DNA of 64,000 nt from Rathayibacter sp. VKM Ac-2857 (GTDB lineage: Bacteria; Actinomycetota; Actinomycetes; Actinomycetales; Microbacteriaceae), in NCBI RefSeq assembly GCF_013205025.1, contig NZ_JABMLE010000003.1, forward strand, positions 310,001 through 374,000. Direction: 5' to 3'. Numbering within the stretch: the first letter of the stretch is position 1; each line of letters begins with the position of its first letter. This document shows, one piece after another, positions 26,243 to 35,138 of this stretch. Under the pieces are notes generated by a model, which searched no databases, was not told the origin of the DNA, and saw only the letters and a list, made by a program, of their open reading frames with translations. A program made the translations under genes and the position numbers.

Positions 26243-27154
26243 TCACTTCACCGCGCCGCTCGTGATGCCGGAGATGATCTTGCGCTGCGCGAAGACGAAC
26301 ACCAGGAGCAGGGGCAGGCTCATCAGGATGATATAGGAGAAGATCAGGTGCCAGTTCTGCAGGTAGAGCCCGGCGCTGGCCACCTGGTAGAGGTTCAGCG
26401 GCAGGGTGTCGAGCCGGCCGCCGACCACGAACAGCGCGTAGAAGACGTCGTTCCAGATGTAGAGGCAGATCAGGATCGTCGCGGTCGCGAGCACTGGCAT
26501 CAGCAGCGGCAGGATGATCGTGAAGAACACCCGGATCGGCCGCGCGCCGTCGACGCGGGCCGCCTCCTCCAGCTCCGCGGGGATGGTGCGGACGAAGCCG
26601 GTGACGAAGAAGATCACGGTCGAGAGGTACATCCCCATGTACACGCCGACCATGCCGACGGCGGTGCCGGCGAGGCCGAGCTGGCGCAGCAGCAGCACCA
26701 CGGTGACGACCGCGGGCGGCAGGACGATGCCGCTGATGGCGAGCGCGTAGACGACGGCCATCCCGCGGCCGGTGCGGCGGCCGAGGATCCAGGCGGCCAT
26801 CGAGCCGAGCACGAGCACGCCGAGCACGGACGGCACCATCACGAGGACGCTGCCGAGGAACGCGGGGACCATCCGCCCGTCGGTGAAGACGGTCGCGAAG
26901 TTCTCGAGGAGCTGCCACTGCGAGGGGGCGGCGAGGTTGGGGTTCAGCGCCTCCGCCTGGGTCTTGCCCGCGGTGCTGATGATCAGCCAGAACGGCACGC
27001 CGAGCAGCAGGGCGACGGCGGCGAGGGCAGCGGCGGGCTGGGCGAAGCGAGCGAGCATTCGGGCTACTTCAGCCCGCTTCTTCGGTGTGGGGCCGGTATT
27101 CGAGCGCGGTGCGGACGTGCGCGCTGGAGCCAGTTTCTCGATCATGGTGCTCAC
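26243..27154 (-). CDS. Sugar ABC transporter permease, MalG type
   Basis: 303 residues, six membrane segments, EAA loop ELEEAARVDGARPIRVFF near residue 200, and a positively charged N-terminus. The start ATG overlaps the stop of the MalF-type gene by 4 nt. Second permease of the galactoside importer; the 95-nt gap to the LacI gene holds no obvious terminator. Confidence 0.92.
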   Translation of the reverse strand: MSTMIEKLAPARTSAPRSNTGPTPKKRAEVARMLARFAQPAAALAAVALLLGVPFWLIISTAGKTQAEALNPNLAAPSQWQLLENFATVFTDGRMVPAFLGSVLVMVPSVLGVLVLGSMAAWILGRRTGRGMAVVYALAISGIVLPPAVVTVVLLLRQLGLAGTAVGMVGVYMGMYLSTVIFFVTGFVRTIPAELEEAARVDGARPIRVFFTIILPLLMPVLATATILICLYIWNDVFYALFVVGGRLDTLPLNLYQVASAGLYLQNWHLIFSYIILMSLPLLLVFVFAQRKIISGITSGAVK

Positions 27155-28098
27155 AGGACGTCCTCTCGACGGCGCAGGGTGCGGATGACGGGGAAGGCGA
27201 GGACGGCGACGGTGACGAAGAGGATCAGGCTCATCGTCGTCGCCTGGGCGAACAGGCCCTGGCCGAAGGTGCGGAAGATGAAGATGTTGAGCAGCTCGGT
27301 CGTGCCGCCGGGTCCGCCCTCGGTGGTGGCCTGGACGATGTCGAAGCCGTTCATCGAGCCGAGCAGCGCGGTGGCGACGTTGAAGGTCAGCGCCGGCGCG
27401 ATCAGCGGGAAGCGGATGTCACGGAAGGTCTGCCACCAGGACGAGCCGTCCAGGCGCGCGGCCTCGAGCACGTCGCCCGAGATCGTCTTGAGCCCCGCCA
27501 GGTAGATCAGCATCGACAGGCCCATCCACTTCCAGGAGTGGATCAGCGCGACGACGACGATCGTCCAGGTGGTGTCCCCGAGCCAGGCGATCGAGACCGG
27601 CTGCCCGGAGACGAAGGAGAGGATCCCGTTCAGCGCGCCGTCGGGCTTGAGCAGCGCCTGGAAGACGTAGCCGACCGCGAGGGCGGACATGATCACCGGG
27701 ATGAAGAACATCACCCGGGCGAAGCGGTTGACCCGGGTGTCCTTCTCCAGCAGCAGCGCGAGGATCAGGCCGAAGACGTTCTGGAACACCGCGACGAGCA
27801 CCGCGTAGACCAGCGTCACCCGCAGCGCCTGAATCAGCGTGCCGCTCTGGAAGAGGTCGACGAAGTTCGAGAATCCGACGAACCCGATGGCGGCCTTGAA
27901 GCTGGACCAGTCGGTGAACGCGTAGACGAAGTTGAACACCGTCGGCACGAAGAAGAAGACGATCAGGACCAGGAGGGCCGGCACGAGGAAGACCAGCGGG
28001 TGGTCGGAGCGGCGTCCGCTCGGCATGCCGCCGGTCTTCACGGCGCGGGCGAGGACCCGGGGTGGCGCGGCTGCTCGGGTGGTGGACACGCGGGGCAC
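27151..28098 (-). CDS. Sugar ABC transporter permease, MalF type
   Basis: 315 residues. First membrane segment HPLVFLVPALLVLIVFFFVP; EAA loop DVLEAARLDGSSWWQTFRDI near residue 215. First permease of the importer, preceded by GAAAGGC and separated from the binding-protein gene by a stem-loop. Confidence 0.92.
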   Translation of the reverse strand: MPRVSTTRAAAPPRVLARAVKTGGMPSGRRSDHPLVFLVPALLVLIVFFFVPTVFNFVYAFTDWSSFKAAIGFVGFSNFVDLFQSGTLIQALRVTLVYAVLVAVFQNVFGLILALLLEKDTRVNRFARVMFFIPVIMSALAVGYVFQALLKPDGALNGILSFVSGQPVSIAWLGDTTWTIVVVALIHSWKWMGLSMLIYLAGLKTISGDVLEAARLDGSSWWQTFRDIRFPLIAPALTFNVATALLGSMNGFDIVQATTEGGPGGTTELLNIFIFRTFGQGLFAQATTMSLILFVTVAVLAFPVIRTLRRREDVL

Positions 28099-28133
28099 TG
28101 CCTTTCGAGAGAGGGGGTCGTGCGCGGGAGGGT

Positions 28134-28163
28134 CCGGGGCCCGCCGTCGTGGCCGGGCCCCGG
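28134..28163 (-). terminator. Intercistronic stem-loop after the second binding-protein gene
   Basis: Ten-bp perfect arms, CCGGGGCCCG (28134-28143) and CGGGCCCCGG (28154-28163), with a 10-nt loop, 11 nt past the binding-protein stop and before the permeases. It has the same placement as the hairpin at 5721, fitting differential expression of binding protein over permeases. Confidence 0.6.
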
Positions 28164-28173
28164 TGTCGAGCGG

Positions 28174-29499
28174 CTAGAAGCCGGTGGCGCCCTGCGCCTT
28201 CGCGAGCTGCGCGAACTGGTCCTGCGTGGCTTGCGCGACCTGCTCCGGGGTCTTGGTGCCCTGGATCATGTCGGCGAGGTAGATGTAGAGGTCGGGGTTC
28301 GCGATCGCCTGGGCCTGCATCGAGCCGACCGAGTCGCCGACGGAGTCGCTGACCGAGACGAGCGCGGTGGGCACGGTGTCGGGCGTGGTGACCGAGGGCT
28401 GGAGCGAGATGGTGTCCTGCGCGGTGACGAAGTCCGAGTAGCCGTCGCCGAGCCAGTAGGAGAGGAACTGGCGCGAGGCCGCCTCCTTCTCGGCGTCGCC
28501 CGTCTTGAAGGCGACGAGCGCGTTCGACTGGTCGGGGATGAAGGTGCCGACGTTGCCCGAGGGCGAGATCGGGAAGAAGCCGATGGTGTCGTTCAGCGTC
28601 GCGGTGTCGGACAGCGACTGCAGCTGGCCGAAGAACGAGTTGACCTGGACGACCATCGCCGCGTCGCCGGCGAGGAGGGCCGCGCCCTGGTCCTCGAAGG
28701 TGGCGGTCTTGATGTCCTCGTTGAACAGGCCCTCGTCGATCAGTCCCTTGTAGGTGTCGATCGTGCCCTGGATCGTCGGGTCGGTGAACTTCTCCTCGCC
28801 CGAGTTCACGCGGTCCCAGAGGCCGTCCTTCGCGGCGTCGGCGAGCTGCACCTGCACCCACCACTGGGTGGCCCAGCGGTCGGCGCCCATCTCGAAGAAC
28901 GGGGTGACGCCCTTGTCCTTCAGCTGCCGGCCGAGCTCGACGAACGAGTCCCAGTCGGTCGGCGTCTCGGTGATCCCGTTCGCCTCGAAGACCTTCTTGT
29001 TGTAGTAGACGCCCTCGACCGCGGGGGTGGTGACCAGCGCGGCGTAGCGGGTGTCGTCGAGCAGGCCGGTGATGTCCTTCAGCGAGGGATCGACGTCCTC
29101 GAGCCAGGGCGCTCCGTCGAGGCTCTGCAGGTTCGTCGAGGCGTTGAGCGCGGTGAGCTGCGAGGCGGTGGGCTGCCAGAAGGCGAGATCGGGCTTGTCG
29201 CCGGTCGCGACCTTGGTCTGCACGCCCTGCTCGTAGGGGTCCGGGATCGTTTCGACGTCGACGCTGGCGCCGGTGAGCTCCTCGAAGCCCTCGATCACCG
29301 ACTCCGGGACGGTGTTGGAGTTCTGCGCGGCCCAGATGGTGAGGTCGGTGCCGGACAGGTCGGCGTCCTGAGCGGGCCAGGAGGCGGGTGCGGCGTCGCC
29401 GCCCGCGGTGCCGCCGCCGGCCCCGGGGTCGCTGCAACCGGCGAGGAGCAGGGCGGAGGCCGCCGTGAGGACGGCCGCGCTGAGGAGTGACTTCTTCAT
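28174..29499 (-). CDS. Sugar ABC transporter substrate-binding lipoprotein
   Basis: 441 residues from ATG 29499. Lipobox LLAGC with Cys22, a Gly-rich linker, then a CUT1 solute-binding fold (LTIWAAQNSNTVPESVIEGF; GVYYNKKVFEANGI near residue 170). Extracellular capture of alpha-galactosides such as raffinose or melibiose is inferred from the adjoining GH36 gene. No ATPase gene is linked. Confidence 0.9.
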   Translation of the reverse strand: MKKSLLSAAVLTAASALLLAGCSDPGAGGGTAGGDAAPASWPAQDADLSGTDLTIWAAQNSNTVPESVIEGFEELTGASVDVETIPDPYEQGVQTKVATGDKPDLAFWQPTASQLTALNASTNLQSLDGAPWLEDVDPSLKDITGLLDDTRYAALVTTPAVEGVYYNKKVFEANGITETPTDWDSFVELGRQLKDKGVTPFFEMGADRWATQWWVQVQLADAAKDGLWDRVNSGEEKFTDPTIQGTIDTYKGLIDEGLFNEDIKTATFEDQGAALLAGDAAMVVQVNSFFGQLQSLSDTATLNDTIGFFPISPSGNVGTFIPDQSNALVAFKTGDAEKEAASRQFLSYWLGDGYSDFVTAQDTISLQPSVTTPDTVPTALVSVSDSVGDSVGSMQAQAIANPDLYIYLADMIQGTKTPEQVAQATQDQFAQLAKAQGATGF

Positions 29500-29561
29500 C
29501 GAAATACTCGAGCTTTCTGTGAGGGGAGAGGGTGTGCCGGGACGGGTGGATCCGGCAGGGG

Positions 29562-31673
29562 TCAGGTGGTGCGGAGGGACAGGCGGAAGGTGCGGGCGGA
29601 GGGACCGGAGCCGGTGGGCCGGACGGTGAGGCGGGCAGTGCTGGGCTCCCACTCGACGGGCCACGCCGTCAGTGCGACCGGGAACACGACCGAGACGTCG
29701 ACGTCCTGCCCGCGCAGCTCCGGGACGTGCAGCACGACGTCGTCGCTGCCGCTGCGGCGCCAGACCGAGACCAGGTGCTCGTCCTCGGTCCGCAGCGCCA
29801 GGGCGACCGCGTCGTCCGTCCAGCCCGGCAGCCCGAGCGGCCAGCGCGGCGAGGAGGAGGCGATCGGCCCGCGGAGCCGCTTCGCCGCGGCGACGGCCTC
29901 GTGCACCAGGGCGAGCTGCGGGTCGGACATCCGGTTGAGGTAGCCCGAGAGGTAGAACCGGCCGAGGAGCCCGGTGACCAGGCAGAACGCGATCTCCTCG
30001 TCGTCCATGTCGGCCTGCGGGTACGCCCAGCTGGCGGCCTGCTCCGGGAGGAGCATCATCGGCGCGGCGGCCGCGATCGGCGGGTAGCGGCGGAAGTCCT
30101 GCTGGTCGGAGGTCGACTGCATCTGCAGGCGGGACATCACGGCCCAGTCCTGCCGCATCGCGCCCGAGGAGCAGCTCTCGATCACCAGGGTCGGGTGCCG
30201 GTCGAGCACGCCGTCGAGCCAGGCGAGGTAGGCGCGGTTGTGGCCGAGCAGGCCCGCGCCGATCGAGTCGGCGTCGCGGTCGGTGCCGGGGCCGGCGTCG
30301 ATGTTGTAGTCGAGCTTGAAGAAGCCGATGCCGAAGTCGGCGATCAGGCGGTCGACCGTCGCGTCGAGGTGCGCGCGCGCCGCGGGGTGGCGCAGGTCGA
30401 GGTGGAACCGCTCGTGCTCCTCGATCCGCGCGCCGGCCCGCTGCAGGAACGCGTCGTCCGGCAGCTCGCCGGCGAGGGGGCTGTCCACGCCGATGACCTC
30501 GGGCTCGAGCCACAGCCCCGGGACCAGGCCGCGGGCGCGGATCCGCTCGATCACCTCGCAGAGGCCGTCCGGGAAGCGGACCGTGGACGGCTGCCAGGCG
30601 CCGACGCTGCTCCACCAGCCGCCGGCGACCCCGCTGTCGTCGTACCAGCCGGCGTCGATGCAGAAGATCTCGGCGCCCGCCGCGGCCGCCGCGTCGATGA
30701 GCGGCAGCAGCTTCTCTGTGGTCGGATCGCCGTCGAGGGTGTTCATGTAGTCGTTGAAGACCACGGGCATCGCCGTGTTGTCCGGGTGCGCGCGGCGCCG
30801 GGCCCGGCGGCTGAGGGTGAGCGCGTCCGCGGCGGCCGTGGTGTCGGCGCCGACGGCGACCGTGACGGGGACGGAGCGGAACTCCTCGCCCGGCTCGAGC
30901 ACGCAGAGCCAGCCGTGGTCGAGATCGGTGGGGCCGGAGAGGGCGATCGAGCCGCCGTCGATGTCCTCGCCGACCTCCCAGCGCCAGGCGCCGTTGTGCT
31001 CGATCTGCCAGAGGAGGGCGGCGTCGGGGGCGTGGAGGCCGGCGACCGGGAGCTGCTCGCCCGTCGACCAGCTGCCGGTCGAGACCGCGCCGACCGCGCC
31101 GCGCGGGTCGTGCCCGGTGATGTCCTCGCGGAGGGCGACCAGGCCGGCCTCGCGCAGCGGCGTGCTGCTCCAGCGGCCCTCGCCGAGCCAGTCGTTCCGG
31201 CCGCGCAGCAGCGACCAGCGGGCGAAGGACTCCTTGCCCGTATCCGCTGCGTCGCTCGCGGTGGCACCCGGGTCGCAGCTCCATGAGGCGACCGAGCGCA
31301 GCACCTGCCGCTCGACCGCGCGGACGACGACCTCGGAGGTGACGGCGGCGACGCCGGGCACACTCCGGAGCACGGCGGTCGCGACCAGTCCCGGCGCCTC
31401 GGCCGTGACCTCCAGCACGTCGACGCCGTCGACGACGCTCTCGCGGTGCGAGATGTAGCGCAGCGCGGCGCCGAGCTGCGAGTGGGTCAGCCGGCTGCTC
31501 GCCGGGGCGTGACCGGCGGCGACGGTGGTGATCTCGAAGAACGGAGCGGCGTGCGTCGCCCGGAGCGCGACACCGCGGGCCGTCAGCGCCACCAGCCGGA
31601 ACGGAGCGTCGGCGTCGCAGGCGAACGTCAGCTGGAGGGCCTCGGGGTCTCCCCAGGTCAGGTCGTTCGGCAC
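29562..31673 (-). CDS. Alpha-galactosidase, glycoside hydrolase family 36
   Basis: 703 residues from GTG 31673, chosen for GAGGAG 5 nt upstream. N-terminal beta-supersandwich, then a TIM barrel with FCIDAGWYDD, GLVPGLWLEPEVIG, the nucleophile Asp455 in FFKLDYNID, ESCSSGAMRQDW, and acid/base Asp523 in STSDQQD. No signal peptide, so it hydrolyses imported alpha-galactosides in the cytoplasm. First gene of the minus-strand operon GH36, binding protein, permeases, LacI. Confidence 0.93.
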   Translation of the reverse strand: MPNDLTWGDPEALQLTFACDADAPFRLVALTARGVALRATHAAPFFEITTVAAGHAPASSRLTHSQLGAALRYISHRESVVDGVDVLEVTAEAPGLVATAVLRSVPGVAAVTSEVVVRAVERQVLRSVASWSCDPGATASDAADTGKESFARWSLLRGRNDWLGEGRWSSTPLREAGLVALREDITGHDPRGAVGAVSTGSWSTGEQLPVAGLHAPDAALLWQIEHNGAWRWEVGEDIDGGSIALSGPTDLDHGWLCVLEPGEEFRSVPVTVAVGADTTAAADALTLSRRARRRAHPDNTAMPVVFNDYMNTLDGDPTTEKLLPLIDAAAAAGAEIFCIDAGWYDDSGVAGGWWSSVGAWQPSTVRFPDGLCEVIERIRARGLVPGLWLEPEVIGVDSPLAGELPDDAFLQRAGARIEEHERFHLDLRHPAARAHLDATVDRLIADFGIGFFKLDYNIDAGPGTDRDADSIGAGLLGHNRAYLAWLDGVLDRHPTLVIESCSSGAMRQDWAVMSRLQMQSTSDQQDFRRYPPIAAAAPMMLLPEQAASWAYPQADMDDEEIAFCLVTGLLGRFYLSGYLNRMSDPQLALVHEAVAAAKRLRGPIASSSPRWPLGLPGWTDDAVALALRTEDEHLVSVWRRSGSDDVVLHVPELRGQDVDVSVVFPVALTAWPVEWEPSTARLTVRPTGSGPSARTFRLSLRTT

Positions 31674-31737
31674 AGGGGCTCCTCGTCGTCGTGGAGGGGG
31701 AAGGGCGCTGCCCCGGATTCGGGACTGGACAGATACT

Positions 31738-31849
31738 GATACCGATTTCACGAAAGCGCAAGGCCGAGATGAAAGCGTTATTGCCGAGGGGGACGAGGAC
31801 GCGATACCGATTTCACGATTTCCTGGCCCGCCGAGTCTGAAATCGCTAT
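31738..31849. promoter_or_regulatory. Repeated operator-like motif in the divergent GH36/glycosidase promoter
   Basis: The 16-mer GATACCGATTTCACGA occurs at 31738-31753 and again at 31803-31818. GAAATCGCTATC (31838-31849) is its near-complement in inverted orientation. The first copy runs into TTTCACGAAAGCG, and TGAAAGCG recurs at about 31769, both close to LacI-type half-sites. A cluster of three related sites in a 225-bp divergent region is a strong candidate for binding by the LacI regulator encoded at 25128. Confidence 0.55.
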
Positions 31850-31898
31850 CGTGCTGGCAGCGGCGCCTCGCCGTCCCCTCCCATAGGAAGAGCATTCG

Positions 31899-34800
31899 AT
31901 GATGAAAGCCTCCAGAGCACTGGCCTGCGTCGCCGCGATCGGCGTCGCCCTCAGCGGATTCGGCCTCGTCGCGGTCGCCGCCCCCGCGAGCGCGGCGGGC
32001 AGCTCCGAGACCCTCGCCGTGGACTTCTCACGGCCCACCGGCGATTTCCGCGGCGGTGCGACCGGCACCCTCTACGGCTTCGGCGACGAAGGAGCGCCCA
32101 CGCAGGCGCTCATCGACGGAGCGCACATCACCAACACGTCGCAGAAGGCGCCGTTCGGCACCCAGCACCCGAGCGGTGACGCCCTCAAGGTCGAGGACGG
32201 CTTCTTCGCCGAGCACGGCGAGGACATGTACATCTACACGCAGGACTACTACCCCGACTGGGCCTACAACGGCGGTCAGCGCCCGGGCGACACCCGCACC
32301 TATGACCAGGCGACCGGCACGTACACGAGCACGCCGAACGGAGTGTGGGACTACCTCGAGATCGTCGAGTTCGTCACCGAGGCGGTCGCGACGAAGTCGG
32401 ATCGCCCGCAGGACTACGTGCACATCCCGTTCAACGAGCCGGACGGCGGCAACTGGTACAACGACTGGGGCGCGCTGAAGGACACCTTCCTCGCCGACTG
32501 GAAGGCCTCGTACGACGTCATCCAGAAGGTCTACGCCCGCCACGGCCTGGGCACCGCGCGCGTCGGCGGCCCCGGCGACGCCTCCTATCACGCCGATCGC
32601 ACCGCGGACTTCCTCGACTACGCGAAGTCCACCGGCACCCTCCCGCAGGTGATGATCTGGCACGAGCTCGGCATCGACAACCTCGCCACCTTCCGCTCGC
32701 ACCTGCAGGACTACCGCGCCCTCGAGGACGCCCGCGGGATCGCCGACATCCCGATCAACATCACCGAGTACGGGATGCTGCGCGACATGGGCACGCCCGG
32801 TCAGCTGATCCAGTGGCTCGCGATGTTCGAGGACGAGAAGGTCGACGCGCAGGTCGCCTACTGGAACTACGCCGGCAACCTCTCCGACAACAGCGCCCGC
32901 CCGAATGCGGCGAACGCCGGCTGGTGGATGTTCAAGTGGTACGGCGACCTCGACGGCTCGAAGACCGTCGCGGTCACGCCCCCGAAGCTGAACACCGCCG
33001 ACACCCTGCAGGGCATCGGCGCGGTCGACGCGGTGAACAAGCGCGCGACCGTCCTCTACGGCGGCTCGGGCGCGCAGAACGTCGCCCTCGACCTCGACGG
33101 GCTCGACCCGGCCGTCTTCGGCTCGACCGTGGATGTCGAGGTCCGCGAGGCGACTCTCTCCGGCGCCCAGGGCGTGCACGGCACGCCGCGCGTGATCGCC
33201 GCCGTCGACGGAGCGGCCCTCGCCGCCGGCTCGCTCGACCTGGCGATCCCGAGCTACGACCGCTACGCCGCCTACCAGGTGGTCATCACTCCCGCCCAGG
33301 ACCGCGTTGTCAGCACCACCGCGAGCTGGCAGTCGAGCATCGAGGCCGAGAACACGGCGCTCACCGGCGCCCAGGCCTTCACGCAGAACCCGACCGACGG
33401 CGGCGGCTGGAAGTTCCTCGCCTCCGGCGGGCGCGACGTCGGAGCGTTCAACAACGCCTCCTCGAAGGCCGACTGGACCGTCACCGTCCCGCGCACCGGC
33501 AGCTACCGCTTCCAGGTGATCGGAGCGACGCCCGGCGTCCCCGGCCGGCACGCCCTCTTCGTCGACGGCGCGAAGAACCAGCTCGTGCAGTACACCGCCG
33601 ACCTCGCCCTGACGACCACGCAGAAGTGGCAGTACCGCGGCAGCGCCGAAGTGACCGTCGAGCTGACCGCCGGCCAGCACACCCTCTCGCTGCGCGCCAG
33701 CGAGAACGGCACGACCGTCCTCCCGAACGCCGACATCACGCTCGACAAATTCCTCCTCACCGACGTCACCGACGGAGAGAGGACCGTCTACCCGGCCTCG
33801 ACCCTGCGCTACGCGGGAGGCGCGAAGGTCGTCTACGACACGGCGGGTGCGCGCGGCTTCGCGAGCATCGCCGGCCAGCAGCGCGCCGACGTCTACGCCA
33901 ACGCCTGGAAGACCGGCTACTACGACGTCGCGCTCGACTACCGCACGAGCGGAGCGTCGAGCATCGACGTGTCCGTCAACGGCCGCACGGTCAGCACCGT
34001 CAGCGCCGGATCGGCCGGGCTGTGGTCCTCGACCACCCGACTGAACCTCGTCGAGGGCATCAACGAGATCGAGCTGCGCTCCGCTGCCGGCGTGCTGCTC
34101 AGCACCGTGACGACGACCCGCGCCGCCGACTCCGACTCCGCCGCGACGACGATCGAGGCCGAGAACGCGACGAAGACGGGTGCGGCGGCGAACGCCTCGC
34201 TCGCCGCGAGCACCGGCTCCAACGTGTCGGGTGGGCAGTACGTGGGCTTCGTCGGCAACGGCGCGGCGAACACCCTCGAGATCGCGCGGGCCGCGGGCTT
34301 CGACACCGCCGGCGCCTACGACCTCTCGGTGACCTACTCCAACGCCGAGCTCAGCGGCCGCCACGACTACAACCCGCAGGTCGTCGACCGCCGGATCGAC
34401 GTGACGGAGAAGGGGGTCGCCGGCACCGTCGGCAGCGCCTACTTCCGCTACACGATCTCGTGGAACAGCTTCTGGGAGCGCACCGTTCCCCTGACGCTGA
34501 CCACGGGCACCGCGCCGATCGTCCTGGGCAACGCCACGGCGTACGCCCCGAACATCGACAAGGTCACCATCGCGCCCGTCGCCGTCGGCACACCCACCAC
34601 GGTGTCGCTCGCGCCGGCGCTGCCGACGACCGTCACCGCGTCGAGCCGCTGCGTCGCCGGCAAGGTCGTGCTGACCGTCAGCGCCCGCAACGACGCGACG
34701 GTTCCGGCCGACCTGCAGGTCGCGACCAGCCACGGCACGAAGTCGTTCCCGAAGGTCGCGCCCGGCTCGAGTGCCAGCGCCGCCTTCACCGTCCGCGCGA

Positions 34801-34904
34801 CGAGCATGCCGACCGGAACGGCGACGGTGACCAGCACCGCCACGGTCGGCGGCACCCCCGCGACGACCACGACGAGAGCCCCGTACCCGGCGTTCACCTG
34901 CTGA
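31899..34904 (+). CDS. Secreted clan GH-A glycosidase with two CBM-like modules
   Basis: 1001 residues. Signal peptide ending ASA|AG near residue 33. Catalytic barrel about 40-380 with acid/base Glu180 in IPFNEPDGGNWY and nucleophile Glu290 in INITEYGM, the NE/E pattern of clan GH-A; GH39- or GH79-like, family not certain. Two carbohydrate-binding-like modules, each opening with IEAEN (about 484 and 750). The C-terminal domain SRCVAGKV...YPAFTC matches that of the GH59-like protein. Divergent from the alpha-galactosidase operon and likely co-regulated, supplying oligosaccharides from an extracellular polymer. Confidence 0.8.
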   Translation: MMKASRALACVAAIGVALSGFGLVAVAAPASAAGSSETLAVDFSRPTGDFRGGATGTLYGFGDEGAPTQALIDGAHITNTSQKAPFGTQHPSGDALKVEDGFFAEHGEDMYIYTQDYYPDWAYNGGQRPGDTRTYDQATGTYTSTPNGVWDYLEIVEFVTEAVATKSDRPQDYVHIPFNEPDGGNWYNDWGALKDTFLADWKASYDVIQKVYARHGLGTARVGGPGDASYHADRTADFLDYAKSTGTLPQVMIWHELGIDNLATFRSHLQDYRALEDARGIADIPINITEYGMLRDMGTPGQLIQWLAMFEDEKVDAQVAYWNYAGNLSDNSARPNAANAGWWMFKWYGDLDGSKTVAVTPPKLNTADTLQGIGAVDAVNKRATVLYGGSGAQNVALDLDGLDPAVFGSTVDVEVREATLSGAQGVHGTPRVIAAVDGAALAAGSLDLAIPSYDRYAAYQVVITPAQDRVVSTTASWQSSIEAENTALTGAQAFTQNPTDGGGWKFLASGGRDVGAFNNASSKADWTVTVPRTGSYRFQVIGATPGVPGRHALFVDGAKNQLVQYTADLALTTTQKWQYRGSAEVTVELTAGQHTLSLRASENGTTVLPNADITLDKFLLTDVTDGERTVYPASTLRYAGGAKVVYDTAGARGFASIAGQQRADVYANAWKTGYYDVALDYRTSGASSIDVSVNGRTVSTVSAGSAGLWSSTTRLNLVEGINEIELRSAAGVLLSTVTTTRAADSDSAATTIEAENATKTGAAANASLAASTGSNVSGGQYVGFVGNGAANTLEIARAAGFDTAGAYDLSVTYSNAELSGRHDYNPQVVDRRIDVTEKGVAGTVGSAYFRYTISWNSFWERTVPLTLTTGTAPIVLGNATAYAPNIDKVTIAPVAVGTPTTVSLAPALPTTVTASSRCVAGKVVLTVSARNDATVPADLQVATSHGTKSFPKVAPGSSASAAFTVRATSMPTGTATVTSTATVGGTPATTTTRAPYPAFTC

Positions 34905-34933
34905 GGCTTCGCTGCGCGGGCTGCAAGCGGAGG

Positions 34934-35131
34934 GCCGCTGCGCGGGCTACTCGATCAGCATGTTCTCCGCGGGCTGCTCGATCAGCGCCGTTCCATGCTG
35001 GTCGAGTAGCCGCGGGACGCGGCGTATCGAGACCCACGTGTCCGGCGACGGTGGATCTCGATACGCCCGCGGAGCGGGCTACTCGATCAGCATGAAAGGT
35101 AGGCCCGCGGAGCGGTCCGCCCGATCAGCGT
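34934..35131. repeat. Palindromic repeat array 5
   Basis: Half-units at 34934-34962, about 34970-34987 and 35104-35131, with full units at 34994-35035 (-) and 35050-35093 (+). It fills the 234-bp convergent gap between the glycosidase and binding-protein 3' ends. Confidence 0.88.
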
Positions 35132-35138
35132 GCGGCCG

